Below, piece by piece: positions 1-11,890 of a stretch of DNA of 64,000 nt. Made by a program: the position numbers and the translations under genes. Under the pieces are notes generated by a model. That model was not told the origin of the DNA, searched no databases, and was given only the letters and a program-made list of their open reading frames with translations. Source of the stretch: Exobasidium rhododendri (taxonomy: Eukaryota > Basidiomycota > Exobasidiomycetes > Exobasidiales > Exobasidiaceae); the NCBI GenBank assembly GCA_026210745.1, contig CP110631.1, positions 5,084,001 through 5,148,000 of the forward strand, written 5' to 3'. Positions within the stretch are counted from its first letter, which is position 1. Every line of letters starts with the position of its first letter.

Positions 1-125
1 TCCCCCTCCACAACCCCAACCAGGCCGGCACAACAAACAATCTTAAGTTTGCACGTTACTATTTGAGGAAGCGGGAGAAAGGGGGAAAGAAGAAAAAGGG
101 AGACGAGGTCACATTTGATCGTGAC

Positions 126-2512
126 ATGCGAGGACCGAAGTCTTGTCTGAATTGTCGCAGATCTAAGCAGCGATGTGATCTACCTGACCGCGGCGCCATT
201 CAACCTAGCAACACAGCTCAACCAGCGCATCTCGCTTGCCATCGATGTAAGATCCTCAAGCTGCCATGTACGATCGACATTCCCCTTCGAGCGAGCGGAG
301 GGAAACAGTCAAACCAGAAAAGGAGTGCCAGTCATCATCTACAAACATCATCGCCCAGAGATCCGTCTCGACATGGGGGACCGCCAGCAGCATCGAACTC
401 TAGCAGTAGTCATCATCGTACACCCACTTCGTTCCACGCCAGTGCATCTCAGGAAGGTCATCGAGAGGTGCACATCTTTGATCCACACTTTTCTGAATAT
501 GGCAATGAAGGAGCAGATGCCAGCAGGACTTCTGCTCTTGCGTCTCGGGACCCCGACTCTTCTTTCACCTCTCAGAAGAGCCAGAGCCTTTTCTCAGACG
601 TCGGTGAAAAGTTGAAAGGGTTTCGTCCCTTTTCTTATCTGTATCGTCTTTGCTCTGCTCAGTCTGACTTCGTGGCGCCTTCAACGGGGGAGCAGGTCCA
701 GAGTCTGCTCCTGTGGGAGATCTGCGATAAGCATGCCGCTTTCATCGATTGGCAGGAGATGAATGCACAGTGAGTGAGGACTCGGTAGAGTTGGGAAGAA
801 GGGGGCGACGTAATTGATTCCAAATGTCACTCTTTCTCCTTACTGCAGTCTTCAAGCATACAAATTTTTCCTTCCCTTTTTGGAGCCATTCAACGAGCGA
901 GATCCGGTCCCGAGACAGGCAGGATTCTACCTCGCCACAAGCCTCTACCTGGCAGCGCTGCGGTCTGACTTGATCGAATTGCAAATCGAGCTCCTCCACT
1001 ATCTTCGCCAGACAGCTCTGTCCTGCCTCATACGGGGCCCTACAAACGCCGGCGAAGCAGCAGCTCTGGTCGCACTCGCCTTGTACGAGCCTCTGCTGCT
1101 CATTCATTCTGTGAAAGAGATGCAATTGGACGGTTCGGGACTACTGGCCGCGGCCTCGACAGCCTCGAGAACGTTAGACTTTGATCGGCTACCTGCTATG
1201 ATGCGATCGGTGGACCTTCATTCGAATCGAGACCCGACTGGTCTACTACGGCAATGCTCACTTTGGGTCACTATCGCATTCTATTCTGGCATCATCACAT
1301 TGGCAGGCAATCCTCATCAGCGTCCCTTTCTCGAATGCACAATCCAAGACTTGAACGACGTAGAGCTGTTTTGCAAGAGATCACTCGAGGTTGCTGGAGC
1401 TGCGCAATGGTCAGATCAGGTCTCACTCCTACAGATTCTCATTTTTCGGTATCGCACCCTTCGAGACTTTTTGGAGATTACGTGTAGGCAGCTGACCATC
1501 TTGGAAGGAACAGCCGTCTTCCCCTACGATGAAGCGGAAGCTTGCCTGAGCGAAGGGGTATCAAGATCATATGCTTGTGCCGGCGACGTATTGAACAGAC
1601 TTCAAGCGCTAAGATCTCGGCTTTGTGAGTGGGTGTGTTATGAAGAAAGGTGTTTATCGAGAGAGACACTGAGATTCAAGTCCTCTCTTCACAGCCCTCC
1701 CGGAAATCTCTTGCGACATCTACATTGACTATTTGGAGCTCGAGACGGAGCTGCTGCATGTCCTTTGCATTTCCAACTTCACCGAAGCATGTATTCTTCG
1801 AATCGCCAATAGCTACGGTCGCCCCATGTCTATGCAGAATTTCGTGCAAAGATTGACGAGAGACGGAAGAGCGGTCCTGTTCAGCTCTATCGTCGGGATG
1901 CCCAAGTGCGATCTATCCAAGAAGATCAGCACGCTGTTTTCCAACTTCACCAGTCGATGGAGTAGTAATCGACAAGAGCAGCAAGGCAATGGCGGCCATC
2001 GTCGACAGATGGGCGTTGTTGATTCTCTTGCTTTGCCACCTGGTCACCTTTGCGCCATGATCTTGATCAATATCAAGAGCCTCGCTGATCATGTGGGTGG
2101 AAGCTTTCAGCTCGGAAGCAATCCTCGGAATTGTCTAGACGATCGCGAAGTTGGTTTGACCGTTCAACTATGTCGAGGAATGGCCGACTCTTTACGGTGC
2201 TTCTCTTCTCTTCAATCGGATCAATTCTTTCAAGCAAAAGGTCATCGTGATATCTTCCGCATGACGGCTGGAATTGCCATTCGAACGTCCGAAGCCATCT
2301 ACGAGTGGTCTGCCACTTCCAAGGGCCTTCGCTCAGCCATGCAACCGACGCTAAGCAGCAAGACGATCCCAGCACCGACAATCAACGTCGCCTCAGACCC
2401 TTCCTCAATGAAGAACACAACGTCGAACACACACATGCCAGGAATTGCCGACGGCCAAGACTTTGAGAGGCTTCTAGAGGAGATCTTGTCGACCCCTATC
2501 ATGTATACGTAG
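126..2512 (+). CDS. Zn2Cys6 fungal transcription factor
   Basis: Nuclear DNA-binding regulator of the Gal4 class. Three exons, 126-769, 849-1624 and 1695-2512, with GTGAGT donors and CAG acceptors; the frame closes to 745 aa. The start is the first ATG of the open frame and lies six residues before the first zinc cysteine. The binuclear cluster is C7-x2-C10-x6-C17-x20-C38-x2-C41-x6-C48; the 20-residue spacer between Cys3 and Cys4 is much longer than the common 5-12, as in Leu3-like proteins. A Ser/His-rich linker (about residues 55-150) follows, then a long, largely helical region expected to hold the fungal middle-homology domain. It lies 1.3 kb upstream of a PDR pump on the same strand, so a role in drug-efflux control is possible, but that is only inference from position. 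Confidence 0.85.
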
Positions 2513-3276
2513 TCATTCCCCTCCCCAATGTAGAAATTCCTCCTCTTGATCACTGTCAGTGTATATATCAGGGATTACGTTGTACAGTACAAACAGATGT
2601 ATAGATGCACGAGAAGAAATGCCTATTTCGCCGCCTCTTGCTTCTCGGTGGTTGCTGCGCAGTCCCCCTGCCAAGTCTAGGTGATAAGATACACTTTTGA
2701 TTACTAGCGCTACTCAGCGCACCTTCCTTCCTCCCTCCGTCTGAGGCCTGAGCCAGTCCCAGGACGCGTCGAATGCAACAGCCATGCACGAGAAGGCTTC
2801 CAGGCGTGCATCTCGGGCGACGCCGCGGACTTGGACACCTTTTCGCGAAGGTCTTTCACGCCTGCCTCTCGAGTCTGTATTCATGTCATCCTTACTATTA
2901 TAAAAATCTGTTCAATTCTTTTATCTGTCACATGACTCATAATAATAACATTAGAATGTGAGAACGATTTAGGCTATTTAAGGAATCGCAACATTGAGCC
3001 GGCCAGGGAGTGTGGAGATAGTGAACTTTGGATCTGTGTCTGTATGCGCGTTCTTTTCCATTCGCTCATTCGAGCTGAGAAAAAATTGATGCCAAGTCTC
3101 TTTCGAACTTTGAGAAAGTACAGGAACTTGAGGGTCGCGTAGGACTAGATTTGTAATGCGCATTACAAGAATCGGCAGGAAATTGTAGTCCCTTCATGTC
3201 AGCGTCAGCCTTCAATCCGCGCAGTCAGTCTTTTTCCCCTGTCGCCTCTCTCTTGGTGCGGAGGTGTGTATCTATC

Positions 3277-3284
3277 TCCGTGGA
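3277..3284. promoter_or_regulatory. Pdr1/Pdr3-element-like site (TCCGTGGA)
   Basis: The sequence is an exact match to the yeast pleiotropic drug response element TCCGYGGA. It lies 513 bp upstream of the PDR pump start. A 7/8 match (GCCGCGGA) sits at 2822-2829. Whether basidiomycete regulators use this element is not shown here. Confidence 0.4.
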
Positions 3285-3718
3285 GCCCAAAGGGCAAAAA
3301 ACAACCGAAATGCACATGTTTTTCGATGCCTCTGCCCGTTCTCCTTCCTCCCCCTTTCCCCTGATTTGCCAGAATTGCGTCGCCCGTCAAGTGTTGGTAA
3401 GGGGAGGAAGACAGCTCGATTGCAGGAGAAACGTTTTTGGCTTCCGCGCAGACGAAATCTTCCGCCGAGCAAGGCAGTCCTCAATTTTCTATAAGACTGT
3501 TCGTCATCTGGTACTCTAAAGGTCCTGATTCTGTGCTTCCCCTCAAAAACCTCCATCTTTTGACTCGCCTAAAGAGTCACTGGCAGGGTCAGGTAGGAAC
3601 TACAATACATTCGGGAAGGGGACGAAGGAATCAATAGAAGCGCGCGTCTGTACCACAATCATCGACCAATAGAGGTGGATCTTAACTTACGTCAACAAAA
3701 CAAAGAGGCCGACTTAGG

Positions 3719-3730
3719 CCCCCCCCCCCC
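3719..3730 (+). repeat. C12 homopolymer tract
   Basis: Twelve consecutive C residues in the proximal promoter of the ABC transporter, about 65 bp before its ATG. Length is prone to sequencing error and to natural slippage. Confidence 0.8.
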
Positions 3731-3796
3731 TCAAAGCTATCTCACTCTCTTCACCGCGGCGCAAGAAACTCTCCTACTCTTCCATAAACGGCAATC

Positions 3797-6700
3797 ATGT
3801 CGACTGTCGGTGAGACTCCCTTAGAAGGGTCGGTAGGCGGCGGTGCGCCTGGAGCAGGAGTTGCACGCAACGCCGACCTCGAATCGCAGACACAACAAGC
3901 ATACGAAATGAGAGAATTGGACGAAAAGGACGCTCAAGCATCCAAAGGCATCGATGTTCACGAATCAGAGCGAATCTTCAGTGACCTCGAATCAAGACTA
4001 GCATCCGAGAGTGCTGCAGGGTGAGTTCTTTCTACGAGGTTGTGGAGTATATGTGTTCCATCACAGAGTAAAAGTCACTGACACTCACTCCATTCGACGA
4101 CGATCGGACATCCAGGAACGGCTCTGAATCGGGCAAAGAGAGCGACACCGACATCGAAAAGGGGGAGAAGCCCGACGACAAGGAAGTCTTTGACCTTCGA
4201 GCGTATCTTTCCAGTGTGAATCATCAGTCACAGGAGGAGGGAATCCACAGAAAGAGTGTTGGTGTCAGCTGGCAGGATGTATCTGTCATTGGTACTGCAT
4301 CTATGGATCTCAAGGTGCCCACCATCCCCTCGATGGCCCTCTTTGAGATTATCGGTCCCATCTTTGGAATCCTTAAAACGTTTGGTATCAATGTCATGAA
4401 GCAAAAGGAGAGGAACCTGCTCCAGGGCTTTACTGGATCGGCCAATCCAGGAGAGATGGTGCTCGTGCTAGGTCGACCTGGTGCCGGTTGCAGTACATTC
4501 CTCAAGACGATTGCCAACAAGCGAGAAGGCTTCATTGCTACTAAAGGAGAAGTTCACTACGGAGGCATTAGCGCAAAGGAGATGAGCAAGCGATACATGG
4601 GTCTGACCGTCTACTCGGAAGAAGACGACGTACATAACCCTACCTTGACTGTTGGACGCACGCTTGACTTTGCCCTGCGTCTCAAGTCACCCGGCAAGCT
4701 CCTTTCCACCCACACTCAACGCACATTCCGAAAGGAGATTCGTGATACTTTGCTCAAGATGGTCAACATCGAGCACACCAAGCACACCCTAGTCGGCAGT
4801 GCCACCGTCCGAGGAGTGTCTGGAGGAGAGAGGAAGCGAGTGTCCATCTTGGAGACCCTCTGTACCGGTGCCACTGTAGTTGGATGGGACAATTCCAGTC
4901 GTGGTCTAGATGCCAGCACAGCGTTGGACTATGCAAAGGCTATGCGAATCATGACGGACATTATGCAAGTCACCATGTTTGTCAGTCTTTACCAAGCTTC
5001 GGAGAGTATTTGGGAGCAGTTCGACAAGGTTCTCGTTGTGGATGATGGTCGATGTGTCTACTACGGTCCTCGATCGGAAGCCAGGGCGTACTTCAGAAGT
5101 CTTGGCTTTGGTGATCGACCTCGTCAGACATCTGCCGATTACGTCACAGGAATGACGGACAAGTACGAAAGACTGTTCCAGGAAGGACGAGATGAGACAA
5201 ACGTCCCTTGCACGCCCGAAGAACTCGAAGCAGCCTATCAAAAGAGTGACATCTACAAGCGAGTGCTTGCCGAAAAGGAGGTGTACGACGCTTCTGTGGG
5301 AAATGAAGAGAAACATCGGGAAGAAGAGTTCAGACAGGCTGTCAAGGAGGAGAAGCACAAGGGTCTCAGCAAGAAGAGTCAGTACACTGTCCCGTATTGG
5401 TCGCAAGTGTATGCTCTATTCTTGCGAAACATGCAGATGAAGTTGGGCGACAAGTTTGACATTTTCATGTCGTTTGCCACCTCCATCATCCTTGCCCTGC
5501 TCATCGGAGGACTGTTCTTCGATTTGCCTACCACGTCTGCCGGTGTCTTTACGAGAGGTGGTGCACTGTTCATCATGCTTCTGTTCAACTCCTTGGTTGC
5601 GTTTGCCGAATTGCCTACGCAGATGATGGGTCGTCCCATCCTCGCCCGTCAAGCTGGTTTCGCCTTCTTTAGTCCGTCTGCGCTAACGGTTGCTCAGCTG
5701 TTTGCCGACATGCCGTTTGGTCTTCCTCGTTCAACGATCTTCGTCATCATCGTCTACTTTATGGCTGGTCTACACCGATCCGCTGCCGCCTTCTTTGTCG
5801 CCTGGTTCATCGTCAACACCGCCTACTACAGCTTCCGAGCTCTCTTTGCCCTCTTTGGAACAGTCACGCGTAACTTCTACACGGCTGCTCGACTGGCTGC
5901 CATTGTCATTGGTATGTTGGTTCTCTGGGCAGGATACGTCATCCCACAGTCGGCCATGCACCGATGGCTCTACTGGATCAGTTACATCAACCCCGTCTTT
6001 TACGCCTTTGAAGCCTTGATGATCAACGAGTTCAAGAGGACCACATTCACTTGCAGCGGTGCTCAGATCTTGCCTAGTGGCACTGGCTACCCGACTGGTC
6101 TAGGAGCGAATCAAGTCTGTACCGTCGCTGGATCTACCCCTGGCTCTGATATCATCCCCGGCATCAACTACTTGACTGCCAGTTTCGGATACGAAGAGTC
6201 TCACCTGTTCCGCAACTTTGGCATTCTCCTGGCCTTTTTGATCGGACTCGTCCTCATCACCTGCGTTGTCATTGAACTGCAAGATCAGGGTGCGTTTGCC
6301 TCTGCCATGACTGTCAAGAAGCCCGCCAACAAGGAGGAAGCCAAGCTCGATAAGCGACTGCTAGACCGAAGAAGCGGCGAAGAAGAAATGACGGAAGCAA
6401 AGCTGGAGGTCCTTGGTCAAGCCTTTTCCTGGTCGAATCTCAAGTACACTGTGCCCGTCAAGGGCGGCCACCGACAGCTTCTCGACAGCATCGACGGATT
6501 TGTCAAGCCAGGCTCCCTAACTGCACTCATGGGAAGCTCTGGTGCCGGAAAGACGACGCTGCTCGACGTCCTTGCCGACCGAAAGACGATCGGTGTCATT
6601 GAGGGCGACCGGCTCATCGAGGGCAAGCATATCGACGTCTCCTTCCAGCGCCAATGTGGATACGCAGAACAGCAGGACATTCATGAGCCGATGTGCAGTG

Positions 6701-8304
6701 TTCGAGAGGCGCTGCGATTCAGTGCGTACCTGCGACAAGACCACCACACGAGCAAGGAGGAAAAGGATCAGTACGTCGAGGACATCATCGAATTGCTAGA
6801 GTTGCACGACTTGGCCGACGCGATCATTGGATACCCGGGCTTCGGACTCGGTGTGGGCGATCGAAAGCGAGTGACGATTGGAGTGGAGCTGGCTGCCAAG
6901 CCTACCATGCTGTTATTCCTGGATGAGCCGACGTCTGGTTTGGATGGTCAGTCTGCTTTCACAATTTGTCGTCTGCTTAGAAAGTTGGCCGACAATGGTC
7001 AGACGATTCTCTGCACGATCCACCAGCCTTCCGCTTTGCTCTTTGAGACGTTTGACAGGCTGTTGCTCCTTCAGCGCGGTGGTCAGGTCGTCTACTTTGG
7101 CCCAGTCGGAAAGGATGGTCAGCATGTGATCGACTACTTTGGTCAAGGTGGCGCTCAGTGTCCTCCTGGAATCAACCCGGCCGAGTTCATGTTGGACGCC
7201 ATCGGAGCTGGTAGTCAAAAGCGAGTCGGTGATCGTGACTGGGCGGAAATCTACAAGGACTCTGAATTGTATGCCGACAATCTGCGACAGGTGCAAGAGG
7301 TGAACGCGGAGGGTGTCAAGAGGCCACTTGCTGCCGATCGAGGTAGTGAATACGCCGCTCCTTGGCTATATCAGTTCAAGGTCGTCCTTCACCGCACGAT
7401 GCTCAGCACTTGGCGACAACCGAGCTACCAGTACACACGACTCTTCCAACACTTTGCCTTTGCTCTCTTGACTGGTCTGTTGTTCTTGCAATTGGGCAAC
7501 TCACTCACCACACTTCAATACCGAATCTTTGCCATCTTCATGCTCGCCATTATCCCGGCTATCATCATGGCTCAGATTCAACCCTTCTGGATCATGTCCC
7601 GGTCGATTTGGATCCGAGAGGAGACATCCAAGACCTTTGACGGAACCGTCTTTGCCATTACTCAGATCATCAGCGAGGTGCCGTATGCGATTGCGTGTGC
7701 TATCGTTTTCTTCGTCTTGCTGTACTACCTGACTGGATTCAACACGGACTCGAACCGTGCTGGCGTCTTCTTCCTGATGACTTTCCTCACCGAGTTGTTT
7801 GCCATCACGATTGGATCGCTCACTGCTTCCTTCAGTAGTAATGCGTACTTGGCAAGTCTGATGGTGCCCTTCGTCACGATCATCTTGTCACTCACCTGTG
7901 GTGTTCTGTCGCCGCCAAGTGCAATGACGGTTCTCTACGGAAAGTTCTTCTACAACGTCAACCCGATCCGATACACTGTCTCCACGCTGATCGCCAACGA
8001 ATTGTACGGATTGAATGTCGAGTGCACTGCCGCTGAACTGAACACCTTCCAGCCACCCACTGGTCAAACTTGCTCGCAATGGGCCCAGCCGTATGTGACC
8101 AGTGCAGGAGGTTACCTCAGCAACCCCAACGATACCTCGGATTGCGGATACTGCGCCTATCGAACTGGAGAAGAGTTTTACGAGAGTTTTGGAATCTCCT
8201 TTTCGGAAAGAGGCCGAAACATCGGAATCCTGATCGCCTTTATTGCCTTCAACACTATCGCCACCGTCTTCTTTACCAAGTTCCTCAAGTTCTCCAACCG
8301 ATAA
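3797..8304 (+). CDS. PDR-type (ABCG full-size) multidrug ABC transporter
   Basis: Plasma-membrane efflux pump of the Pdr5/Cdr1 type, exporting azoles and other hydrophobic compounds with ATP. Two exons, 3797-4020 and 4116-8304 (95-bp intron), give 1470 aa, the usual length of the family. The order is (NBD-TMD)x2. NBD1 has the family's degenerate Walker A GRPGAGCST (about residue 194), signature VSGGERKRVSI and a Walker B ending in WDNSSRGLD. NBD2 has a canonical Walker A GSSGAGKTTLLD (about residue 880), a degenerate signature (GVGDRKRVTIG) and Walker B LLFLDEPTSGLD. This asymmetric set of one working and one degenerate site is normal for PDR pumps. Each TMD shows about six hydrophobic segments, and cysteines in the last extracellular loop are present. 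The acidic, Lys/Glu-rich N-terminus contains the intron. No damage is visible. Confidence 0.97.
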
Positions 8305-8549
8305 AATGTTTTAGTCGTTTACTTATTGTAGAAAAAAAAGCCCCCCTCGTCGTGTTCTGTTTTTCATCTTTCGCTTTAATCTTCTCGTAATATACTATCA
8401 TTTTTGCCTCGTTGTCCATTGTGTGAGACAACTCTTGACTGACTGTGCCATGCTGTGCGCTCGATGGTGCTCCCAGATCTGCCGTATCTTCGATGACATG
8501 GTTGCCCAGCCATACGACGTCAACGCGGCATGTTTACGTAGACTGTGAC

Positions 8550-8567
8550 GGGGGGGGGGGGGGGGGG
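8550..8567 (+). repeat. G18 homopolymer tract
   Basis: Eighteen consecutive G residues, then TGGGG, in the 5' leader of the C2H2 regulator, between the PDR pump stop and the regulator start. It could form a G-quadruplex on the coding strand. Exact length is uncertain in any assembly. Confidence 0.8.
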
Positions 8568-8751
8568 TGGGGCCGGAAGCACTCCTGAGCAAGGAGGCAG
8601 GAGGGCTCGACGCGTTTCTCGAACGAGCTCTTTGATCTCTGATTATCCCACACCCCTTCCATCGACCTCACTCTCGCCCCACAAAAGCAGATTGATACCC
8701 CCTTTTGCCAGTACTGCAGAGAAAGGGGGGTGCCCAGTCCACTCGACAGTC

Positions 8752-11499
8752 ATGCCGGCGATACCGACTGCAAAGTACTCGTGTGACTACAAAGGCTGCC
8801 AACATGCTTTTGCCAAGCGGAATCATCTGGAACGTCACCAGCGTACTCACACGAAAGAACAAGAATTTGCCTGCCCGCTGTGCAGTCGAATGTTCTCCAG
8901 GGCAGACAGTAGAGATCGTCACATTACCAGGTTGCACTCGGGCGTCGACCTTTCGACATTACGAAGGGAGGGAGGCAGTTCACAACAGCTGTCCTATTCC
9001 GTGCCGTCAGAGCTCACTCATACAGGAGACGGAGATCGACACGATCAGAGAGGTCCAGTGGCGAATGCCAGACCAGAGGGGGGTGCTGGGAGACGTGAGG
9101 ATGCCTCTCCAGCAAAGGTACCTTCTCGAAATCTCAATCACCCGATGAAGCCACCATACTCGCCACTAGAAGCAGCCGAACAGCTTTCGATCCTCCGTAG
9201 TCATGGCGGATACGACTCCGAGACTTTGCATCAGAAGAGCAATAGCGCCGACCAAACATCACTAAATGCCACACCCGCTGCTTTCTTCCCTGCTCCATCA
9301 CCAGCATCTACACCGTCTAGTATGAGTTTCCCAGCGGATGGCAACTATTCTTTCGATATTGATCCAATACTCAATTCGCTACTCTGGGGAAATTTGGAAG
9401 CATCTATCGCGGAAGCTTCTGGTATATCCTTTCTTTCGCCTGAAGGGCAGATGCAAAGTTCGATGGCACGGCTGAATGAGAAGGAAACGTACCCCAATTC
9501 GACGCCTTTCCACAGCCTGAATCCGCCGAACAGCGATCGCTTGGGTCAGCAGCAGGGTCCCCATGGAAATTACTTGTCATTCAACGCGGATGATGGAGTA
9601 GGCAAGGAATTCTCCATCTACGATCAGGCAGGGTCGTCTCGAGATAAAGCAAGGACAGATCTCATAAGACCAAAAAACGACATCAGCTCCACCGTCAAGG
9701 ACTCCGGTGATCTGAGCTCTGGATCGACACAGCTGACGGGTAGAATGATTGAAGACTTACGAGGACTCATCAGTCACATCGAATCACCAGTCGAGCCAGC
9801 AAAGGAGCTTGCTTCATCGTGCATCTGGCTCAGTCAACGTCATTACTTGCCCACCAGCGCTTTCCTCGCACCTATGAAAGCCAAGAAAGCTGCGCTAGAT
9901 GATCATGCAATCACCATGTCCCTCATTGCCCTTGGCTCTCTTTGGCACTACGAAGAGGTAGGGAGGAAGTGGGGGAATGAGATCTGGCAGTTCGTTCTTC
10001 GTGTGGTGTGGAGCCGAGGGATGCGCAACATTTCAAACGACGAAACCGTTTCCAAGCTGCTGATTATTATGCTCTTGGGACACTCGTACGTGCTCATGTC
10101 TTCTGATCCAACTGTTCACAAACTAGGACGACGGGCGTGGCTTTGCAGTCACGTCTTACGAGATCAAAAGTATCTTGAGAAGAAGAACATGGAGGATCCT
10201 TCTTCCACCTCGTCATCCTCGTCAGGCAATGATGGCGTCGATCTGGAGCGCCTATTATCTTCGGCAGACTTCCGCAAAGGCCTTCGAGGAAAGCCGTCCG
10301 AATTTCATCGAGTCTGGCAGCGTTGGTGTCGATCGGAGGAGAAGCTTCGTGTGATTTGCGGCATCTGTATTTTCGACAGTCAGCATGCCACTTGGCTTGA
10401 TCTGCCTCCTTCCCTTCAAGTAGAGTTACGTCAACAGCAAACAGAGCCAGCAATGGAATCATTGGTCGAGGCAAAGTCGGCAACGGCATGGTTGGATCTG
10501 TATGAACGACATGCTCCCAAGAGGCGACTGCAGAATATGGTGCTGCCCATCCTCTTTCGCCCTTTTAATCCTGAAGCGGCCCCCATAGAAGACTGGAGTA
10601 TCTCTCAACTGGCCGATTTCAACATCATCGAAGCAATCTATAGTAGTTGGCTGATCGAAAAGGGAACGATTGTCAAGGCTAGCGAGTACTGGAATGCCGC
10701 AAAAGAGGGCAACTCTTCCTACTTTACTCTTCTCTACACTGTCCATGCCCTTGCCAATTGGAGACAGCTCAGAGAGTCTTCCCTGGCTACTACTGAGACC
10801 GGCGATCGATACTGTCTCTTGATTCGATGGCATTCCATTCATTTGGTCCTTTGCACCGCTCAATTCGATGCAGTCGACTATCTACGAGAGCAGACCAGAC
10901 ATCTCAGCACCAACCTTCACGACGACAACGACATTGTAAAGACACCAAAGAAGAAAATCACCAGGTCAGCCTCACCAGAGTCTTTCTTCTTGTCGGCTAC
11001 GGGCAGGCGGGCGCTTTGGCATGCTGGAATTGTATGTTCCCGATTAACGGCCCTTCCACGAGGTGCTTCTACCCCTATCCACGTAGCTCAAGCCGCTTTC
11101 GAATCGGTACTGTTGCTCGTCAGCTTCTCCCTCTTCCTGCAGCAATATCAAAGTCATCATCTACAGCTCAGTAAGCCGTACGAGCTGCTCAGTCAAGCGC
11201 ATCAAGAAGATGTCCCATCAGAATGGAGGAGCGTCGGATTGGCTGGGTTCGTACACCTGCCACGAGGTAAGAATTCTGTGGATGTTGCGGAAGAAGATTG
11301 GGGTGAAAGCAGTAACGCAAAGTCAAAGCGATGGATCTCCGAATGTAACAGTTGGAACGCTACCCTTTCAGGCCTACCTCTGCAGAATTGCACGATGGCT
11401 CTCAAGGAATGCTCAAGGACGCTGGAAGAGAGCAAGCTCAGGTGGTGCCTAGCGCAAGACAGTAAACGGCTGATCGATAGAGCCATCAGTCTTTTGTAA
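8752..11499 (+). CDS. C2H2 zinc-finger / fungal-TF-domain regulator
   Basis: Transcription factor of 915 aa in one exon. I chose the ATG at 8752; the frame is open further upstream through the G tract, but no ATG occurs there. Two adjacent C2H2 fingers open the protein: C11-x4-C16-x12-H29-x3-H33 and C41-x2-C44-x12-H57-x4-H62. A low-complexity Ser/Pro region follows (to about residue 330), then a long helical region of the fungal-specific transcription factor type up to the C-terminus. This architecture (paired N-terminal fingers plus a middle-homology region) is common in filamentous fungi and basidiomycetes. It is transcribed in the same direction as the PDR pump, 448 bp after it. Target genes cannot be read from the sequence. 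Confidence 0.88.
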   Translation: MPAIPTAKYSCDYKGCQHAFAKRNHLERHQRTHTKEQEFACPLCSRMFSRADSRDRHITRLHSGVDLSTLRREGGSSQQLSYSVPSELTHTGDGDRHDQRGPVANARPEGGAGRREDASPAKVPSRNLNHPMKPPYSPLEAAEQLSILRSHGGYDSETLHQKSNSADQTSLNATPAAFFPAPSPASTPSSMSFPADGNYSFDIDPILNSLLWGNLEASIAEASGISFLSPEGQMQSSMARLNEKETYPNSTPFHSLNPPNSDRLGQQQGPHGNYLSFNADDGVGKEFSIYDQAGSSRDKARTDLIRPKNDISSTVKDSGDLSSGSTQLTGRMIEDLRGLISHIESPVEPAKELASSCIWLSQRHYLPTSAFLAPMKAKKAALDDHAITMSLIALGSLWHYEEVGRKWGNEIWQFVLRVVWSRGMRNISNDETVSKLLIIMLLGHSYVLMSSDPTVHKLGRRAWLCSHVLRDQKYLEKKNMEDPSSTSSSSSGNDGVDLERLLSSADFRKGLRGKPSEFHRVWQRWCRSEEKLRVICGICIFDSQHATWLDLPPSLQVELRQQQTEPAMESLVEAKSATAWLDLYERHAPKRRLQNMVLPILFRPFNPEAAPIEDWSISQLADFNIIEAIYSSWLIEKGTIVKASEYWNAAKEGNSSYFTLLYTVHALANWRQLRESSLATTETGDRYCLLIRWHSIHLVLCTAQFDAVDYLREQTRHLSTNLHDDNDIVKTPKKKITRSASPESFFLSATGRRALWHAGIVCSRLTALPRGASTPIHVAQAAFESVLLLVSFSLFLQQYQSHHLQLSKPYELLSQAHQEDVPSEWRSVGLAGFVHLPRGKNSVDVAEEDWGESSNAKSKRWISECNSWNATLSGLPLQNCTMALKECSRTLEESKLRWCLAQDSKRLIDRAISLL

Positions 11500-11890
11500 T
11501 TTGTAATGTGTTCGTTGTAGTATCATGTATAAAGCCCCTCCGCAGAATATTTGCCATTCCCTATAATCTCTATGTTGTAGATCATCTCCGTCTAAATCGT
11601 TGCGTGACTTGTCCTCGTCGTGACCGTTACAGCAGCCTCTGTACTGCAGACAGTCGACCTCTTCTGTGACCTGACCGGAACCAAGGGGTTCTCGTTCTTC
11701 AGACTCTGTATCTATACACCACCACCCCCGTCTAATCGGAACGCGTAAGCCAGACCGGGCTTCTCCCTCATCGACCCTTTCCTTTGGTCAGTCATGACGC
11801 GCACAGACGTGTAGATGTGTAAAGTTCCTTCTCGCCGCCGTAATTTCTGATATTTTTTTCTTTGCTTTTTCAATCTCTCCCTTACAGAGA
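11500..11890. other. Intergenic region
   Basis: Terminator region of the C2H2 regulator and leader of the CorA gene. A pyrimidine-rich stretch ending in CTTACAG at about 11881-11886, five bases before the ATG, could be a 5'-UTR splice acceptor. No coding feature seen. Confidence 0.6.

Larger units (their letters stand above)
2513..3796. other. Intergenic region and promoter of the ABC transporter
   Basis: No convincing coding sequence; the open frames here are short and lack family features. It holds the 3' end of the regulator transcript and the upstream region of the PDR pump, with everted CCG-type sites at 2823-2828 and 3754-3759, a consensus PDRE at 3277-3284, and a C tract ending about 65 bp before the start codon. 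Confidence 0.7.

Noticed and set aside
3196-3637. Several short open frames in the promoter of the PDR pump
   Set aside because: Overlapping frames on both strands without domain-like composition.
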